Numbered from the stretch's first letter, positions 1-6,970 are shown. The stretch: 8,566 nucleotides of DNA from Promethearchaeota archaeon (GCA_014729315.1 WJKD01000516.1:1-8566), one strand, 5' to 3'. Numbers and translations are program-made. Notes: generated by a model not told the origin, from the letters alone.

Positions 1-2
1 AA

Positions 3-1406
3 AAGGAAGACGATAAAGTCAAGAAAGAGTTTCTTTCAAAAGCAAAGGATTCTCGAGATATGATCGACAAGAAGCTGAGGACGTTTGAAAACAGTGTAAA
101 AAACTTAACCGAGACCATAAAAGAAGAAGGAAAACTTGAAGAAGAAGAAAAGAAACCTATGGAGATACTCACGAAAGAAATCGAAGAGGCAAAATCAAGT
201 TACGAAGCGATATTAAAGAAGATTGCTGATAAGAAAGATTATCTCACAGCATTAGAAGAGAAAATCGCAGAACTCGAAAAGAATTACAACAAAAAGGTTG
301 AAGAAAAGAACCACCTTGAAGAAGAACTCGAAATTACTCGGGAAAGCAAGGAAAATATGGAGGAAGAATACAAAGAGCTTCTCAAAAACAACGAACAACT
401 TGTTAAAAACTATGAGAATAGACAAGTCGATTTAATCGTTCTTACGGACAGCATCAAGGAGAAAGTAGCTACGCAAGACGAACTTAGGTCGAAAATCTCA
501 AAATTGAACAAGGAAATCGAAGAAAAAGAAAGCGAACTGGAGAGACAGCGAGAGGAGGCAGAAGCGTTAGAGAAAAAACTAAAGAGTTTAAGAACAGAAA
601 ACGAAGCAATTAAAGTCTCAATTGAAAAAAATAAGATAGAACAACAACACGCAGATAATTTAATCAGCGCAAAGGAAGATGAATTAAAAGTATTAAACGA
701 GCAACTCGAAAAAAAGGAAGCAAGACACAAGGAGATGGAAGAGTTGATCGAAGAGTACAACGAAGGTTTTCCAGAAATGGAAAAACAAAAACAAACTTAC
801 GAGGAGTTATTGGAGAAGTATAAGGTTCAATTGACAGAAAAGCAGCAAAAGATGATTGGTATTGAGTCGAGAATCCAAGAGTTAACCGAAACCTTAACTA
901 ACTTAGAGGAACAAATAAAGGCAAAAGAAAACTTAATTGAGTTTAGCGATAAACGTTTAGCAGATATTAAAGAAGCTATTCAAACCTCTACCAAAGAATA
1001 TAACGAACGAGAAGAGCGCCTTTTAGCGATTACAGAAAAATACGAAGATCTTCAAAAAGAATATACTAAGTTAGAAAAAGCAAAAGAAGTCATTGAAAAC
1101 AGTATTAGCGACAGTAGAGAGATTTTTCAAGACCTTAAACTTGAATTAGAATCTCAAGAAAAGGAAATACGAGACAAGGAAAGTCGTATTAATCGTTTAG
1201 AATTTCTATCGCTCATTTATCGGATGTCGAAATTTTTTGGCGGTATTTTAATATGCGTAGGTATATTTTTGATTATTTTAAGCATAGGTTTTCTAACGAA
1301 TTTAGTTAATTTCGGTGATATAAACGCGGCTGTTTTTACTTGGTTATTAATTATTGGGGGAATTTTAACTATTATCTCGGGTTTATTCCACCTAGAAAAA
1401 TCGTAA
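3..1406 (+). CDS. Long coiled-coil protein with C-terminal two-helix membrane anchor (5' partial)
   Basis: The frame is open to the left edge: 19 sense codons precede the first ATG at 60, so the gene probably starts outside the window. ATG 60 remains a possible internal or true start. Counting from that ATG, residues 1 to about 380 are almost wholly charged heptad-like sequence rich in Glu, Lys, Leu and Gln, with very few Gly or Pro, as in a long continuous coiled coil. Two hydrophobic segments follow, at about 392-415 and 422-444, joined by a short loop, and the protein ends four residues later. This is a cytoplasmic rod anchored by a C-terminal membrane hairpin. I see no Walker motif or other catalytic signature, so it is not an SMC or Rad50 ATPase as far as visible. 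Function is unknown; tethering, membrane organisation or scaffolding are guesses. It lies 73 bases ahead of the permease gene on the same strand. The reading frame is certain; the role is not. Confidence 0.85.
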   Translation, partial: KEDDKVKKEFLSKAKDSRDMIDKKLRTFENSVKNLTETIKEEGKLEEEEKKPMEILTKEIEEAKSSYEAILKKIADKKDYLTALEEKIAELEKNYNKKVEEKNHLEEELEITRESKENMEEEYKELLKNNEQLVKNYENRQVDLIVLTDSIKEKVATQDELRSKISKLNKEIEEKESELERQREEAEALEKKLKSLRTENEAIKVSIEKNKIEQQHADNLISAKEDELKVLNEQLEKKEARHKEMEELIEEYNEGFPEMEKQKQTYEELLEKYKVQLTEKQQKMIGIESRIQELTETLTNLEEQIKAKENLIEFSDKRLADIKEAIQTSTKEYNEREERLLAITEKYEDLQKEYTKLEKAKEVIENSISDSREIFQDLKLELESQEKEIRDKESRINRLEFLSLIYRMSKFFGGILICVGIFLIILSIGFLTNLVNFGDINAAVFTWLLIIGGILTIISGLFHLEKS

Positions 1407-1407
1407 A

Positions 1408-1417
1408 TATTTAAAAA
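1408..1417 (+). promoter_or_regulatory. Possible TATA box for the APC permease
   Basis: The AT-rich TATTTAAAAA lies just after the stop codon of the coiled-coil gene. It would place a transcript start near 1438 and a leader of about 42 bases before ATG 1480. That is longer than the other leaders inferred here, and a T6 run falls inside it, so the assignment is weak. Read-through from the upstream gene is the alternative. Confidence 0.3.
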
Positions 1418-1439
1418 CTTTTAAGATTTCGAACTAAAA

Positions 1440-1445
1440 TTTTTT
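1440..1445 (+). terminator. T6 run after the coiled-coil gene
   Basis: A six-T run lies 34 bases past the stop codon, with no clear GC-rich stem before it. Archaeal RNA polymerase often terminates at such T-tracts. Immediately downstream is a tandem seven-base repeat, AGGTATT twice, at 1446-1459, just ahead of the permease start. Confidence 0.35.
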
Positions 1446-1479
1446 AGGTATTAGGTATTTCAAAATAACAAAAATTATA

Positions 1480-3384
1480 ATGGTAAAGAAATTGGGCGAA
1501 AAAAAAGAACGAGAGAAAATTGCCGAAACTGAAAAGTCTCAAGGTGTTCCTCAAGGTATATTATACGGTATCGGATGTGGTATCGGAGGTTCAATTTACG
1601 TACTTCTTGGAACGGGAATAAAAATTGCCGGACCTGGTGTTCTAATAAGTCTATTATTAGGGGGTATTCTAATTTTTTTAACCGCTCTTAATTATTCCGA
1701 GTTATCAACAAGTCTTCCAATTTCAGGTGGAGCATATAATTTTAGTAAAGAAGGATTAGGAGGATTTACTGCGTTCATTATAGGTTTTTTTTTATGGATT
1801 GCGAATATAGCAACCTGCTCTTTTTCGGCGCAAGCCTTTGCGTTGGTTATTGATATTTTTTTTCCATTTTTGACAGATTTTTTGCTAGTCCCTATCGCAA
1901 TAATAGCTGTGTTATTCATTAGCATCGTTTTTTTTAGAACCCAACGGTTTGCTTCAAGAACATTAATTATATTAACTATAATTCTAATCTCGATCTTTGG
2001 AATTTACATTATTTCTGGTCTTTTTATTTCTCCAATTACCAATCCTTCAGGTTTTAATCCCGCTTACCTTTACTCGGGCACTAATGCTTTTGGAGTGGTC
2101 CAAATGTTTGCGCTTTTATTTATTTTTTTTACCTCTATTACTTCGAATTTGGCATATTTCAACGCTGATTTGAAGAACCCTTCAAAAAATATTCCCAGAG
2201 TAAACATCTTAGCAATTTTATTCACACTAATTATATATTTGTCCATCACTTTTATTACAATAATAAATATTGGCAAGGGGGCAGAAGGTTTAAGCGAATC
2301 ACCGGTTTTATTGGGTGAAGTTTTATACGATATTCTTGGACCATTTGGATTTTACCTTATGGGTATTGCCGCAGTGATATCTACTTTGATTGCGATGAAC
2401 GCTGCGATTGGTTCGGCAACAAGTGTGTTACAAGCCTTGGCAAGGGATAATTATGTTCCTAAGATTTTATATGTGGAAAAAGAGGGAAGTAATTTGCCGG
2501 TTTATTCTTTATTCCTTACCACGTTAATTGCGGTGTTTTTTACTTTTTTTGCCGTCGTTTTCGCTGACATTGGATTTACTGCTGAAATTACAAGTTTTAT
2601 TTACTTTTTTGGGTTAGCATTTGTAAATTTTGCAGCTGTAAGCTTACGCTACAAAAGAAAGGAGCTAGATCGCCCCTTTAAGGCACCATTTTTCCCTTAT
2701 CTCCCTATTATAGTTGGGACTTCTTGTCTTATTCTGGCGTTTGCTTTGGCCCCGTTTGCTATTATTTTAGGTTTGATCATCTTTGTTGTTGCGATTTTAC
2801 ATTATCTTCTAACTATAGCGGATAGATATTCCATTATCATTACTATTGCGGGTATCAAATTTTTTGGTATTTTGGTTATAGGAATTTTAATCTGGAGTCT
2901 TAATAACATCGCTGTAACAACTATCTCGATTACTGGTTTTGAATCCTTTTTCACTTTGTTTTTAACGAGATTTCTTATCTTTATTTGTATTTTTGCCCTT
3001 GGAACAGTGCTTCTTGATATTATTCCATTAAGAGAATTTGTGTTCTTTTTTGTTAAAAGGGTAGATAAAGAAAAAGTTGCTATAAATGTCGGAGTCGGCC
3101 AAATAATCGAATTAGATAAATTTAAAGCAAGAATTATTTACTGGGTTAATTTTTTTGTAGCTCTCTGTCAAATCGTTTTTTCACTTTTTGTGTGTTATTT
3201 TGCATTCTTAATTGGATTCGATATTGTAATTATTAGCCAAATTAAATTTGGTACGATAAACATCGGACAAGCAACCGCACACTACATTTATATTACCAGT
3301 TTACTAGTTTTTGCTATAATTCTATTAATTAGCGGGACTATTATGATGTTTTATAATCAAAAATTTAAGACTACTGGATTCTGA
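1480..3384 (+). CDS. APC-superfamily amino-acid permease with C-terminal membrane extension
   Basis: This is an integral membrane carrier of the amino acid-polyamine-organocation superfamily, expected to move amino acids or related amines by H+ or Na+ coupling or by exchange. After a charged 22-residue cytoplasmic start, TM1 holds the glycine-rich break G32-x-G34-x-G36-G37, where the family binds the substrate carboxyl and amino groups. TM2 is followed by P80-ISGGA-Y86, matching the family P-x-SGG-x-Y signature. A-R322-D323-N-Y-V-P327 matches the conserved loop after TM8. About twelve helices are complete by residue 445. From D448 onward there are roughly four more (about 450-480, 490-513, 549-578 and 603-628), making 634 residues against the usual 430-500. 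Substrate cannot be told from sequence. ATG 1480 is chosen because TM1 follows at the expected distance. The gene stands apart from its neighbours, with a T6 run directly after the stop. Confidence 0.9.
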   Translation: MVKKLGEKKEREKIAETEKSQGVPQGILYGIGCGIGGSIYVLLGTGIKIAGPGVLISLLLGGILIFLTALNYSELSTSLPISGGAYNFSKEGLGGFTAFIIGFFLWIANIATCSFSAQAFALVIDIFFPFLTDFLLVPIAIIAVLFISIVFFRTQRFASRTLIILTIILISIFGIYIISGLFISPITNPSGFNPAYLYSGTNAFGVVQMFALLFIFFTSITSNLAYFNADLKNPSKNIPRVNILAILFTLIIYLSITFITIINIGKGAEGLSESPVLLGEVLYDILGPFGFYLMGIAAVISTLIAMNAAIGSATSVLQALARDNYVPKILYVEKEGSNLPVYSLFLTTLIAVFFTFFAVVFADIGFTAEITSFIYFFGLAFVNFAAVSLRYKRKELDRPFKAPFFPYLPIIVGTSCLILAFALAPFAIILGLIIFVVAILHYLLTIADRYSIIITIAGIKFFGILVIGILIWSLNNIAVTTISITGFESFFTLFLTRFLIFICIFALGTVLLDIIPLREFVFFFVKRVDKEKVAINVGVGQIIELDKFKARIIYWVNFFVALCQIVFSLFVCYFAFLIGFDIVIISQIKFGTINIGQATAHYIYITSLLVFAIILLISGTIMMFYNQKFKTTGF

Positions 3385-3387
3385 TCG

Positions 3388-3393
3388 TTTTTT
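3388..3393 (+). terminator. T6 run directly after the permease stop
   Basis: A run of six T begins four bases after the TGA stop of the permease. No strong stem precedes it. Its position fits intrinsic archaeal termination on a T-tract. Confidence 0.4.
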
Positions 3394-3683
3394 GGCATTT
3401 AGCTGATTGTAATTAATTATAATTTTCGAAAAGAAAGAAAAAGAATATGTAAAACACCCTAAGAAAAAAGAGATTAATGATTAACTAAGACAAAGGTATC
3501 ATTAAATGCAGTTATAATAATACCAAATTATTGTAATAGAGTAGCAAAATCGTCCAATCAAGCATATTAGTTTATATGTTGGATTTTTGTTTTAGACCTA
3601 TCATTCTTGCGACTTGCCTATTGGTATATTTCAATTTAAGGTTTATAAGCTTATTCAACCAATAATTATAAAACAAGTTCTCA

Positions 3684-3694
3684 TTATTAAAAAT
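3684..3694 (+). promoter_or_regulatory. TATA-like box for the GPH carrier
   Basis: TTATTAAAAAT is centred about 30 bases before ATG 3720. This would start the transcript near 3716 and give a leader of only a few bases. It supports ATG 3720 over the in-frame TTG at 3708, which would fall ahead of the inferred transcript start. Confidence 0.4.
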
Positions 3695-3719
3695 ATTCAA
3701 ATTTTTTTTGGCAAAAAAG

Positions 3720-5114
3720 ATGGAAAAAAAAGAATCAGTAATTGCCCATTCTAAGGCCAGTATGGCTTCATATGGGTTCGGCAAATTTGTTCACGAATTT
3801 CTGAATATGGCTTTTGGCGCCTTCGTCTTTTTTTATTACGAAGGAGAGCTCGGACTAAATGTGTGGTTAACGGCTATTGGATATATTATTTTTGCTGTGT
3901 GGAACGCGGTTAACGATCCTATTGTAGGATACTTAGTAGATAGACCTTTTAAATTTACTAAGAGATGGGGCAGACGATTTCCATGGGTATTAATTGGGGG
4001 AATTCCTTGGATAATATGCTATTTTTTACTATACATACCTCCTGATGTTGATCCTCAGTCAGGCTCTTGGATACTTTTTACGTGGTTGGTAGTTATGACT
4101 TGTCTTTACGATACATTCGGTTCTATTTTTAACGTAAATTTTTTTGGATTATTTCCGGATAAATTTAGAGAGAACACAGAACGAAGAACGGCGTCTGGGA
4201 TCAGCACGCTTGTGGGGACATTTGGATCCGCATTTGGGGCTATTATACCTCCTCTCTTCATAGTTTTTGGAGATCGATCTACATACGCTCTACAAGGGGG
4301 CGTAGTAGTAATGGTGTGTTTAATTGCCTTAGCATTAGCGATTCCGGGCAGTCAAGAAGATCAAGAACGGATAGATAATTATTTAGAGAAAGTAGGGGAA
4401 AAACATGAGAAAGCATCGTTTTTTGAGACTTTAAAAACATGTTTAAAACTCAAAAATTTTGTTGTGTTCATTTTCGCATATATTTGCTATCGTTCCTTAA
4501 TCTATATGATGATTGGTTCAATTCCGTATATGGCCAGATATGTTCTAAATGTGGAAGCTTCGGCGATTACTTTTATGATGGCCGGATTTCTCATAGGATC
4601 GTTTTGTTCAATCCCGATATGGATAAAAGTCGCTCACAAAACAAACGATAATAGAAAAACCTATATTACAGCTGCATTTCTTATGGGCTTTCTTACAATA
4701 CCCTTAATTTTCTTAGAAAATTATTTATTAATCGTTATTGTCATTATTGCCTGGGGGATGGGATTAGGTGGTTTTTGGGTCATGATTGATCCTGTTTTTT
4801 CTGATTTAATTGACGAATCGGTGATAGTAACAAAGAAGCGAGAAGAGGGTATTTATTTAGGGATTCAAACTTTTTTTAGCCGGATGGCAATGGTAATACA
4901 AGCTGTGAGCTTTGCAGTGGTACATACTCTTACAGGATTTCAGGAAGGTGCCGCATCTCAACCACCTCTGGCTATATGGGGTATTCATATCCATTTTGCA
5001 CTGCTTCCGATGATTTTCATATTCTTAGCAGGATTTATTTTATGGAAGTGGTACGATCTTACTCCAGAAAAAGTAGCCGAGAATAAAGAAAAACTAGAAG
5101 AAATCGGTCTTTAA
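3720..5114 (+). CDS. GPH-family (MelB/MFS_2-type) sugar:cation symporter
   Basis: This is a twelve-helix carrier of the glycoside-pentoside-hexuronide:cation symporter family, which takes up sugars or glycosides with Na+, Li+ or H+. Helix 2 and the loop after it show N65-D66-P-I-V-G-Y-L-V-D74, then G84-R-R-F-P-W89, the family ND-P-x-x-G and GRR-x-PW pattern. The C-terminal half has D357-P, D362-L-I-D365, K373-R-E-E-G377-I-Y-x-G381, matching the GPH signature before helix 11. Length (464 residues) is normal. In MelB the cation is held by two Asp in a D-x-x-N-D motif; here the first is Asn (N62) while N65 and D66 remain. ATG 3720 is preferred to the upstream TTG at 3708, which adds only four residues. 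No sugar-degrading enzyme is adjacent, so the substrate is unknown; nucleoside, glycoside or lipid-like substrates of MFS_2 relatives cannot be excluded. Confidence 0.9.
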   Translation: MEKKESVIAHSKASMASYGFGKFVHEFLNMAFGAFVFFYYEGELGLNVWLTAIGYIIFAVWNAVNDPIVGYLVDRPFKFTKRWGRRFPWVLIGGIPWIICYFLLYIPPDVDPQSGSWILFTWLVVMTCLYDTFGSIFNVNFFGLFPDKFRENTERRTASGISTLVGTFGSAFGAIIPPLFIVFGDRSTYALQGGVVVMVCLIALALAIPGSQEDQERIDNYLEKVGEKHEKASFFETLKTCLKLKNFVVFIFAYICYRSLIYMMIGSIPYMARYVLNVEASAITFMMAGFLIGSFCSIPIWIKVAHKTNDNRKTYITAAFLMGFLTIPLIFLENYLLIVIVIIAWGMGLGGFWVMIDPVFSDLIDESVIVTKKREEGIYLGIQTFFSRMAMVIQAVSFAVVHTLTGFQEGAASQPPLAIWGIHIHFALLPMIFIFLAGFILWKWYDLTPEKVAENKEKLEEIGL

Positions 5115-5150
5115 ATCACTTTTCTACAAAATCAATTAAATTCATTAAAA

Positions 5151-5238
5151 AAATAAAGTAAAATTTTAACTTATATTCTTTTTTTTCTCACTTATCATAT
5201 CTAATTAACCCTAATAGAAGAAATAAAGCTAAAATTTA
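5151..5238. repeat. Pair of 18-base direct repeats upstream of the PHP gene
   Basis: AAATAAAG-TAAAATTTTA at 5151-5168 recurs as AAATAAAGCTAAAATTTA at 5221-5238. The two agree apart from a one-base shift, and their starts are 70 bases apart. The second copy lies about 18 bases ahead of the PHP TATA-like box. A regulator site is possible, but low complexity makes chance a serious alternative. Confidence 0.35.
5179..5186 (+). terminator. T8 run after the GPH carrier
   Basis: A run of eight T lies 65 bases beyond the carrier stop and well before the PHP promoter. No strong stem is seen; T-tract termination is the likely mode. Confidence 0.4.
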
Positions 5239-5255
5239 TTCAATTGTTAGATCGG

Positions 5256-5265
5256 TTATATAAAA
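5256..5265 (+). promoter_or_regulatory. TATA-like box for the PHP gene
   Basis: TTATATAAAA is the best TATA match in this intergenic region. A start about 26 bases downstream falls near 5287, giving a leader of about 13 bases to ATG 5300. This argues against the TTG at 5285 as the start codon. Confidence 0.5.
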
Positions 5266-5299
5266 ATTACTTAGGCAAAAGGATTTGATTTTTTTAAAA

Positions 5300-6037
5300 A
5301 TGAACTTACCAAAAATGAATTTGCACTCTCACTCAAGATATTCTGACGGCGCGGGGAAAATAAAACATATTGTAAAAAGAAGCGTTAAAATCGGGTTGAA
5401 ATACTTAGCTATCACGGACCATTTAACTGACAGCTGGAAAGCCGGAATTATGCCTACCTTAGATTCAAAACAAAAAATTGATAGGTATTTGAACGAAATT
5501 TCAAGATGTAGAAGAGAACTCGACAGAAAAAAATCAAGTTTGAAGATATATAAGGGAGTAGAAATTGATATCGGGAGCTCAGAAAAACACATATTAAACC
5601 TTGTTGATCCGCGTAAATTTGATATAATTTTATGGGAATACTTAGAAACTCCTGAAAGTATAGGTTTTGTTAGGAAAATAATTTATCGTTGGACGAGATC
5701 CTTTAAAGAAAAAGGAAACTCTCCCATTTTTGGATTAGCTCATTTTAATCCTTCCTATTTTTTACATTCTGGTATGGAATTATTGATTCGCTTCCTAAAG
5801 GAGTTTAATATCTATTTTGAATTTAATACGCGTTATTCCGATTGTTTTTCCACGAAAAATGAAACTTTTTTTGGTAAACTACGTGAAGAAAAGATACCTG
5901 TGGGTGTAGGAAGCGATACGCACAATTTAGGCGGGTTAGATCGTTTAAAAGATCCCCTCAGTATGGTTTCCTATTATAATTTAGAAGAAAATTATGGTTT
6001 ATTGATATCAATTTTGAACAATAATTACAATGGATAA
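5300..6037 (+). CDS. PHP-domain metal-dependent hydrolase
   Basis: This belongs to the polymerase-and-histidinol-phosphatase (PHP) family: TIM-barrel-like enzymes with a di- or trinuclear metal site that usually cleave phosphate esters. Motifs in order: L8-H9-S-H11-S-R-Y-S15-D16-G17 (motif I), A-I-T39-D40-H41 (motif II), G86-V-E88-I-D90 (the bridging Glu), L146-A-H148-F, and G204-S-D206-T-H208 (last motif). The usual His in the S-V-H segment after the Glu is not seen; the segment after F107-D108 reads I-I-L-W-E113-Y-L-E116. So the metal site is mostly intact but altered. At 245 residues it is a single-domain protein, in the size range of HisK-type histidinol phosphatases and stand-alone PHP phosphoesterases. 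No histidine genes are nearby, so histidinol phosphatase is not proposed. ATG 5300 is chosen from promoter spacing; ATG 5315 is also possible. The sirtuin follows 160 bases downstream on the same strand. Confidence 0.85.
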   Translation: MNLPKMNLHSHSRYSDGAGKIKHIVKRSVKIGLKYLAITDHLTDSWKAGIMPTLDSKQKIDRYLNEISRCRRELDRKKSSLKIYKGVEIDIGSSEKHILNLVDPRKFDIILWEYLETPESIGFVRKIIYRWTRSFKEKGNSPIFGLAHFNPSYFLHSGMELLIRFLKEFNIYFEFNTRYSDCFSTKNETFFGKLREEKIPVGVGSDTHNLGGLDRLKDPLSMVSYYNLEENYGLLISILNNNYNG

Positions 6038-6046
6038 AATTTTCGA

Positions 6047-6099
6047 TATTATTAGAAACCAAAATATAATTAGGGGAATTATATAAAAGTCTAATAATA
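6047..6099. repeat. Nested inverted repeats between PHP and sirtuin genes
   Basis: An outer perfect nine-base pair, TATTATTAG at 6047-6055 with CTAATAATA at 6091-6099, encloses an inner perfect eight-base hairpin, ATATAATT at 6064-6071 with AATTATAT at 6077-6084 and an AGGGG loop. As RNA this would fold into a two-tier stem. It begins ten bases after the PHP stop, so it may be a 3' end structure of that transcript. All pairs except one G-C in the outer stem are A-T. Confidence 0.45.
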
Positions 6100-6162
6100 A
6101 TTAGAAATTTAATACAGTATCTATTTAAATTAAACGACAGAAAAACCAATTAGTTCTAAGGA

Positions 6163-6173
6163 ATATATTTTAA
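6163..6173 (+). promoter_or_regulatory. TATA-like box for the sirtuin gene
   Basis: ATATATTTTAA is centred about 30 bases ahead of ATG 6198 and preceded by the purine-rich AAGGA at 6158-6162, which could serve as a BRE. The predicted transcript start near 6193-6195 gives an almost leaderless mRNA and excludes the TTG at 6177. Confidence 0.45.
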
Positions 6174-6197
6174 TATTTGAATTATCTTCAATGTATT

Positions 6198-6944
6198 ATG
6201 AACTTAGACGAGAAGATAGAGTTAGCCGTCCAATGGATAGCTGAAGCGGATAAAGTCGTTGTTTTCACGGGTGCTGGTATCTCGACGGACAGCGGGCTTC
6301 CTGATTTTAGGGGGCCGGACGGATTATGGACAAGAAGAGACGCGGGACTGCCACCTCCCAAATCGCCTCCGTGGGACCAAGTTAAACCAAATATGGGGCA
6401 TCATGCAATCGTTGAGTTGATGGAATTGGGAAAACTGGATTATTTAATATCCCAGAATGTAGACGGTTTGCACGCTAAATCAGGGATACCTTTTGAAAAA
6501 CTCGCCGAGTTACATGGAAACATGCATTTTATGAAATGTTTGAACTGTGGAAAGAAATTCACCTTTAAAGAAGCAGGATGGGATAAAAATCGATGGGGTC
6601 CTGGCTATAGAACTTCTCCTAGGGTTCAAGGACAACCAAAATGTCCTGAATGTGAAGGGAGGATAATATCGAGCATTGTAAATTTTGGAGATCCTTTACC
6701 CGAAGATGAATTAGAAGAGGCAATAAAACGATCAATGGAATGTGATGTATTTTTTGTAATCGGGAGTAGCTTGGTGGTAACTCCAGCAGCAAATATGCCA
6801 GGTATTGCTAAAAAAAACGGCGCAAAATTGATTATTCTCAATAAAGGAAAGACACCTTATGATGAGGATGCTGACTTACGATTTTTTGATCCAATAGCGG
6901 ATGTATTACCTCCGATCGTGGAGAATGTTAAAGAAAAAAGATGA
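6198..6944 (+). CDS. Sir2-family NAD-dependent protein deacylase, SIRT6/7-like
   Basis: Sirtuins remove acetyl or other acyl groups from lysine using NAD, giving nicotinamide and O-acyl-ADP-ribose; some transfer ADP-ribose. The domain fills the 248-residue protein. Motifs: T24-G-A-G-I-S29 and P35-D-F-R-G39 (NAD binding), Q86-N-V-D-G-L-H92, catalytic H106 in L-H-G-N, a zinc site C114-x-x-C117 and C149-x-x-C152, F163-G-D-P-L-P168, G189-S-S-L192, and A225-D-L-R228. The stretch between G42-L-W44 and K63-P-N65 is short, and Q-N-V-D-G-L-H followed by A-E-L-H-G-N-M reads like human SIRT6. Common prokaryotic sirtuins have a longer insert here and Q-N-I-D-x-L-H. I infer a class IV-like sirtuin; substrates could be archaeal chromatin proteins (Alba, histones) or metabolic enzymes. 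The zinc ligands are complete, so activity is expected. ATG 6198 is chosen over TTG 6177. The gene converges with the MFS carrier gene, stops 40 bases apart. Confidence 0.93.
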   Translation: MNLDEKIELAVQWIAEADKVVVFTGAGISTDSGLPDFRGPDGLWTRRDAGLPPPKSPPWDQVKPNMGHHAIVELMELGKLDYLISQNVDGLHAKSGIPFEKLAELHGNMHFMKCLNCGKKFTFKEAGWDKNRWGPGYRTSPRVQGQPKCPECEGRIISSIVNFGDPLPEDELEEAIKRSMECDVFFVIGSSLVVTPAANMPGIAKKNGAKLIILNKGKTPYDEDADLRFFDPIADVLPPIVENVKEKR

Positions 6945-6947
6945 AAG

Positions 6948-6957
6948 AAAAAAAAAA
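6948..6957 (-). terminator. T10 tract ending the MFS carrier transcript
   Basis: On the minus strand this is ten T in a row, about 28 bases past the carrier stop. It falls just after the sirtuin stop codon, so the convergent transcripts end within a shared 40-base gap. Confidence 0.5.
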
Positions 6958-6970
6958 TAATATATTAATA

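Larger units (their letters stand above)
3385..3719. other. 335-base non-coding stretch between permease and GPH carrier
   Basis: I find no convincing gene here. Seen in it: a T6 run at 3388-3393; a seven-base inverted repeat, TTAATGA at 3474-3480 with TCATTAA at 3499-3505; another seven-base inverted repeat, TATTGGT at 3619-3625 with ACCAATA at 3658-3664, enclosing the ten-base palindrome ATAAGCTTAT at 3645-3654; and a TATA-like box at 3684-3694. The second repeat set lies just upstream of the inferred promoter and could be a regulator site. The stretch is AT-rich, so short repeats are expected by chance. Confidence 0.5.

Noticed and set aside
410..760. Minus-strand 116-residue open frame inside the coiled-coil gene
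   Set aside because: Its Ser/Phe/Leu-rich product is the antisense reading of Glu/Lys-rich coiled-coil codons; no family features or promoter.
3576..3665. Plus-strand 29-residue hydrophobic frame in the intergenic stretch
   Set aside because: It could be a small membrane peptide, but it has no ribosome binding site, no good promoter spacing, and a length easily met by chance in AT-rich DNA.
3572..3784. Minus-strand 70-residue open frame across the GPH gene start
   Set aside because: It overlaps the carrier's promoter and first codons in antisense and resembles no known family.
4439..4651. Plus-strand 70-residue frame inside the GPH carrier
   Set aside because: An out-of-frame shadow of a well-supported gene.
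5958..6149. Minus-strand 63-residue frame after the PHP gene
   Set aside because: Overlaps the PHP 3' end in antisense, low-complexity Asn/Ile/Leu sequence, no recognisable features.
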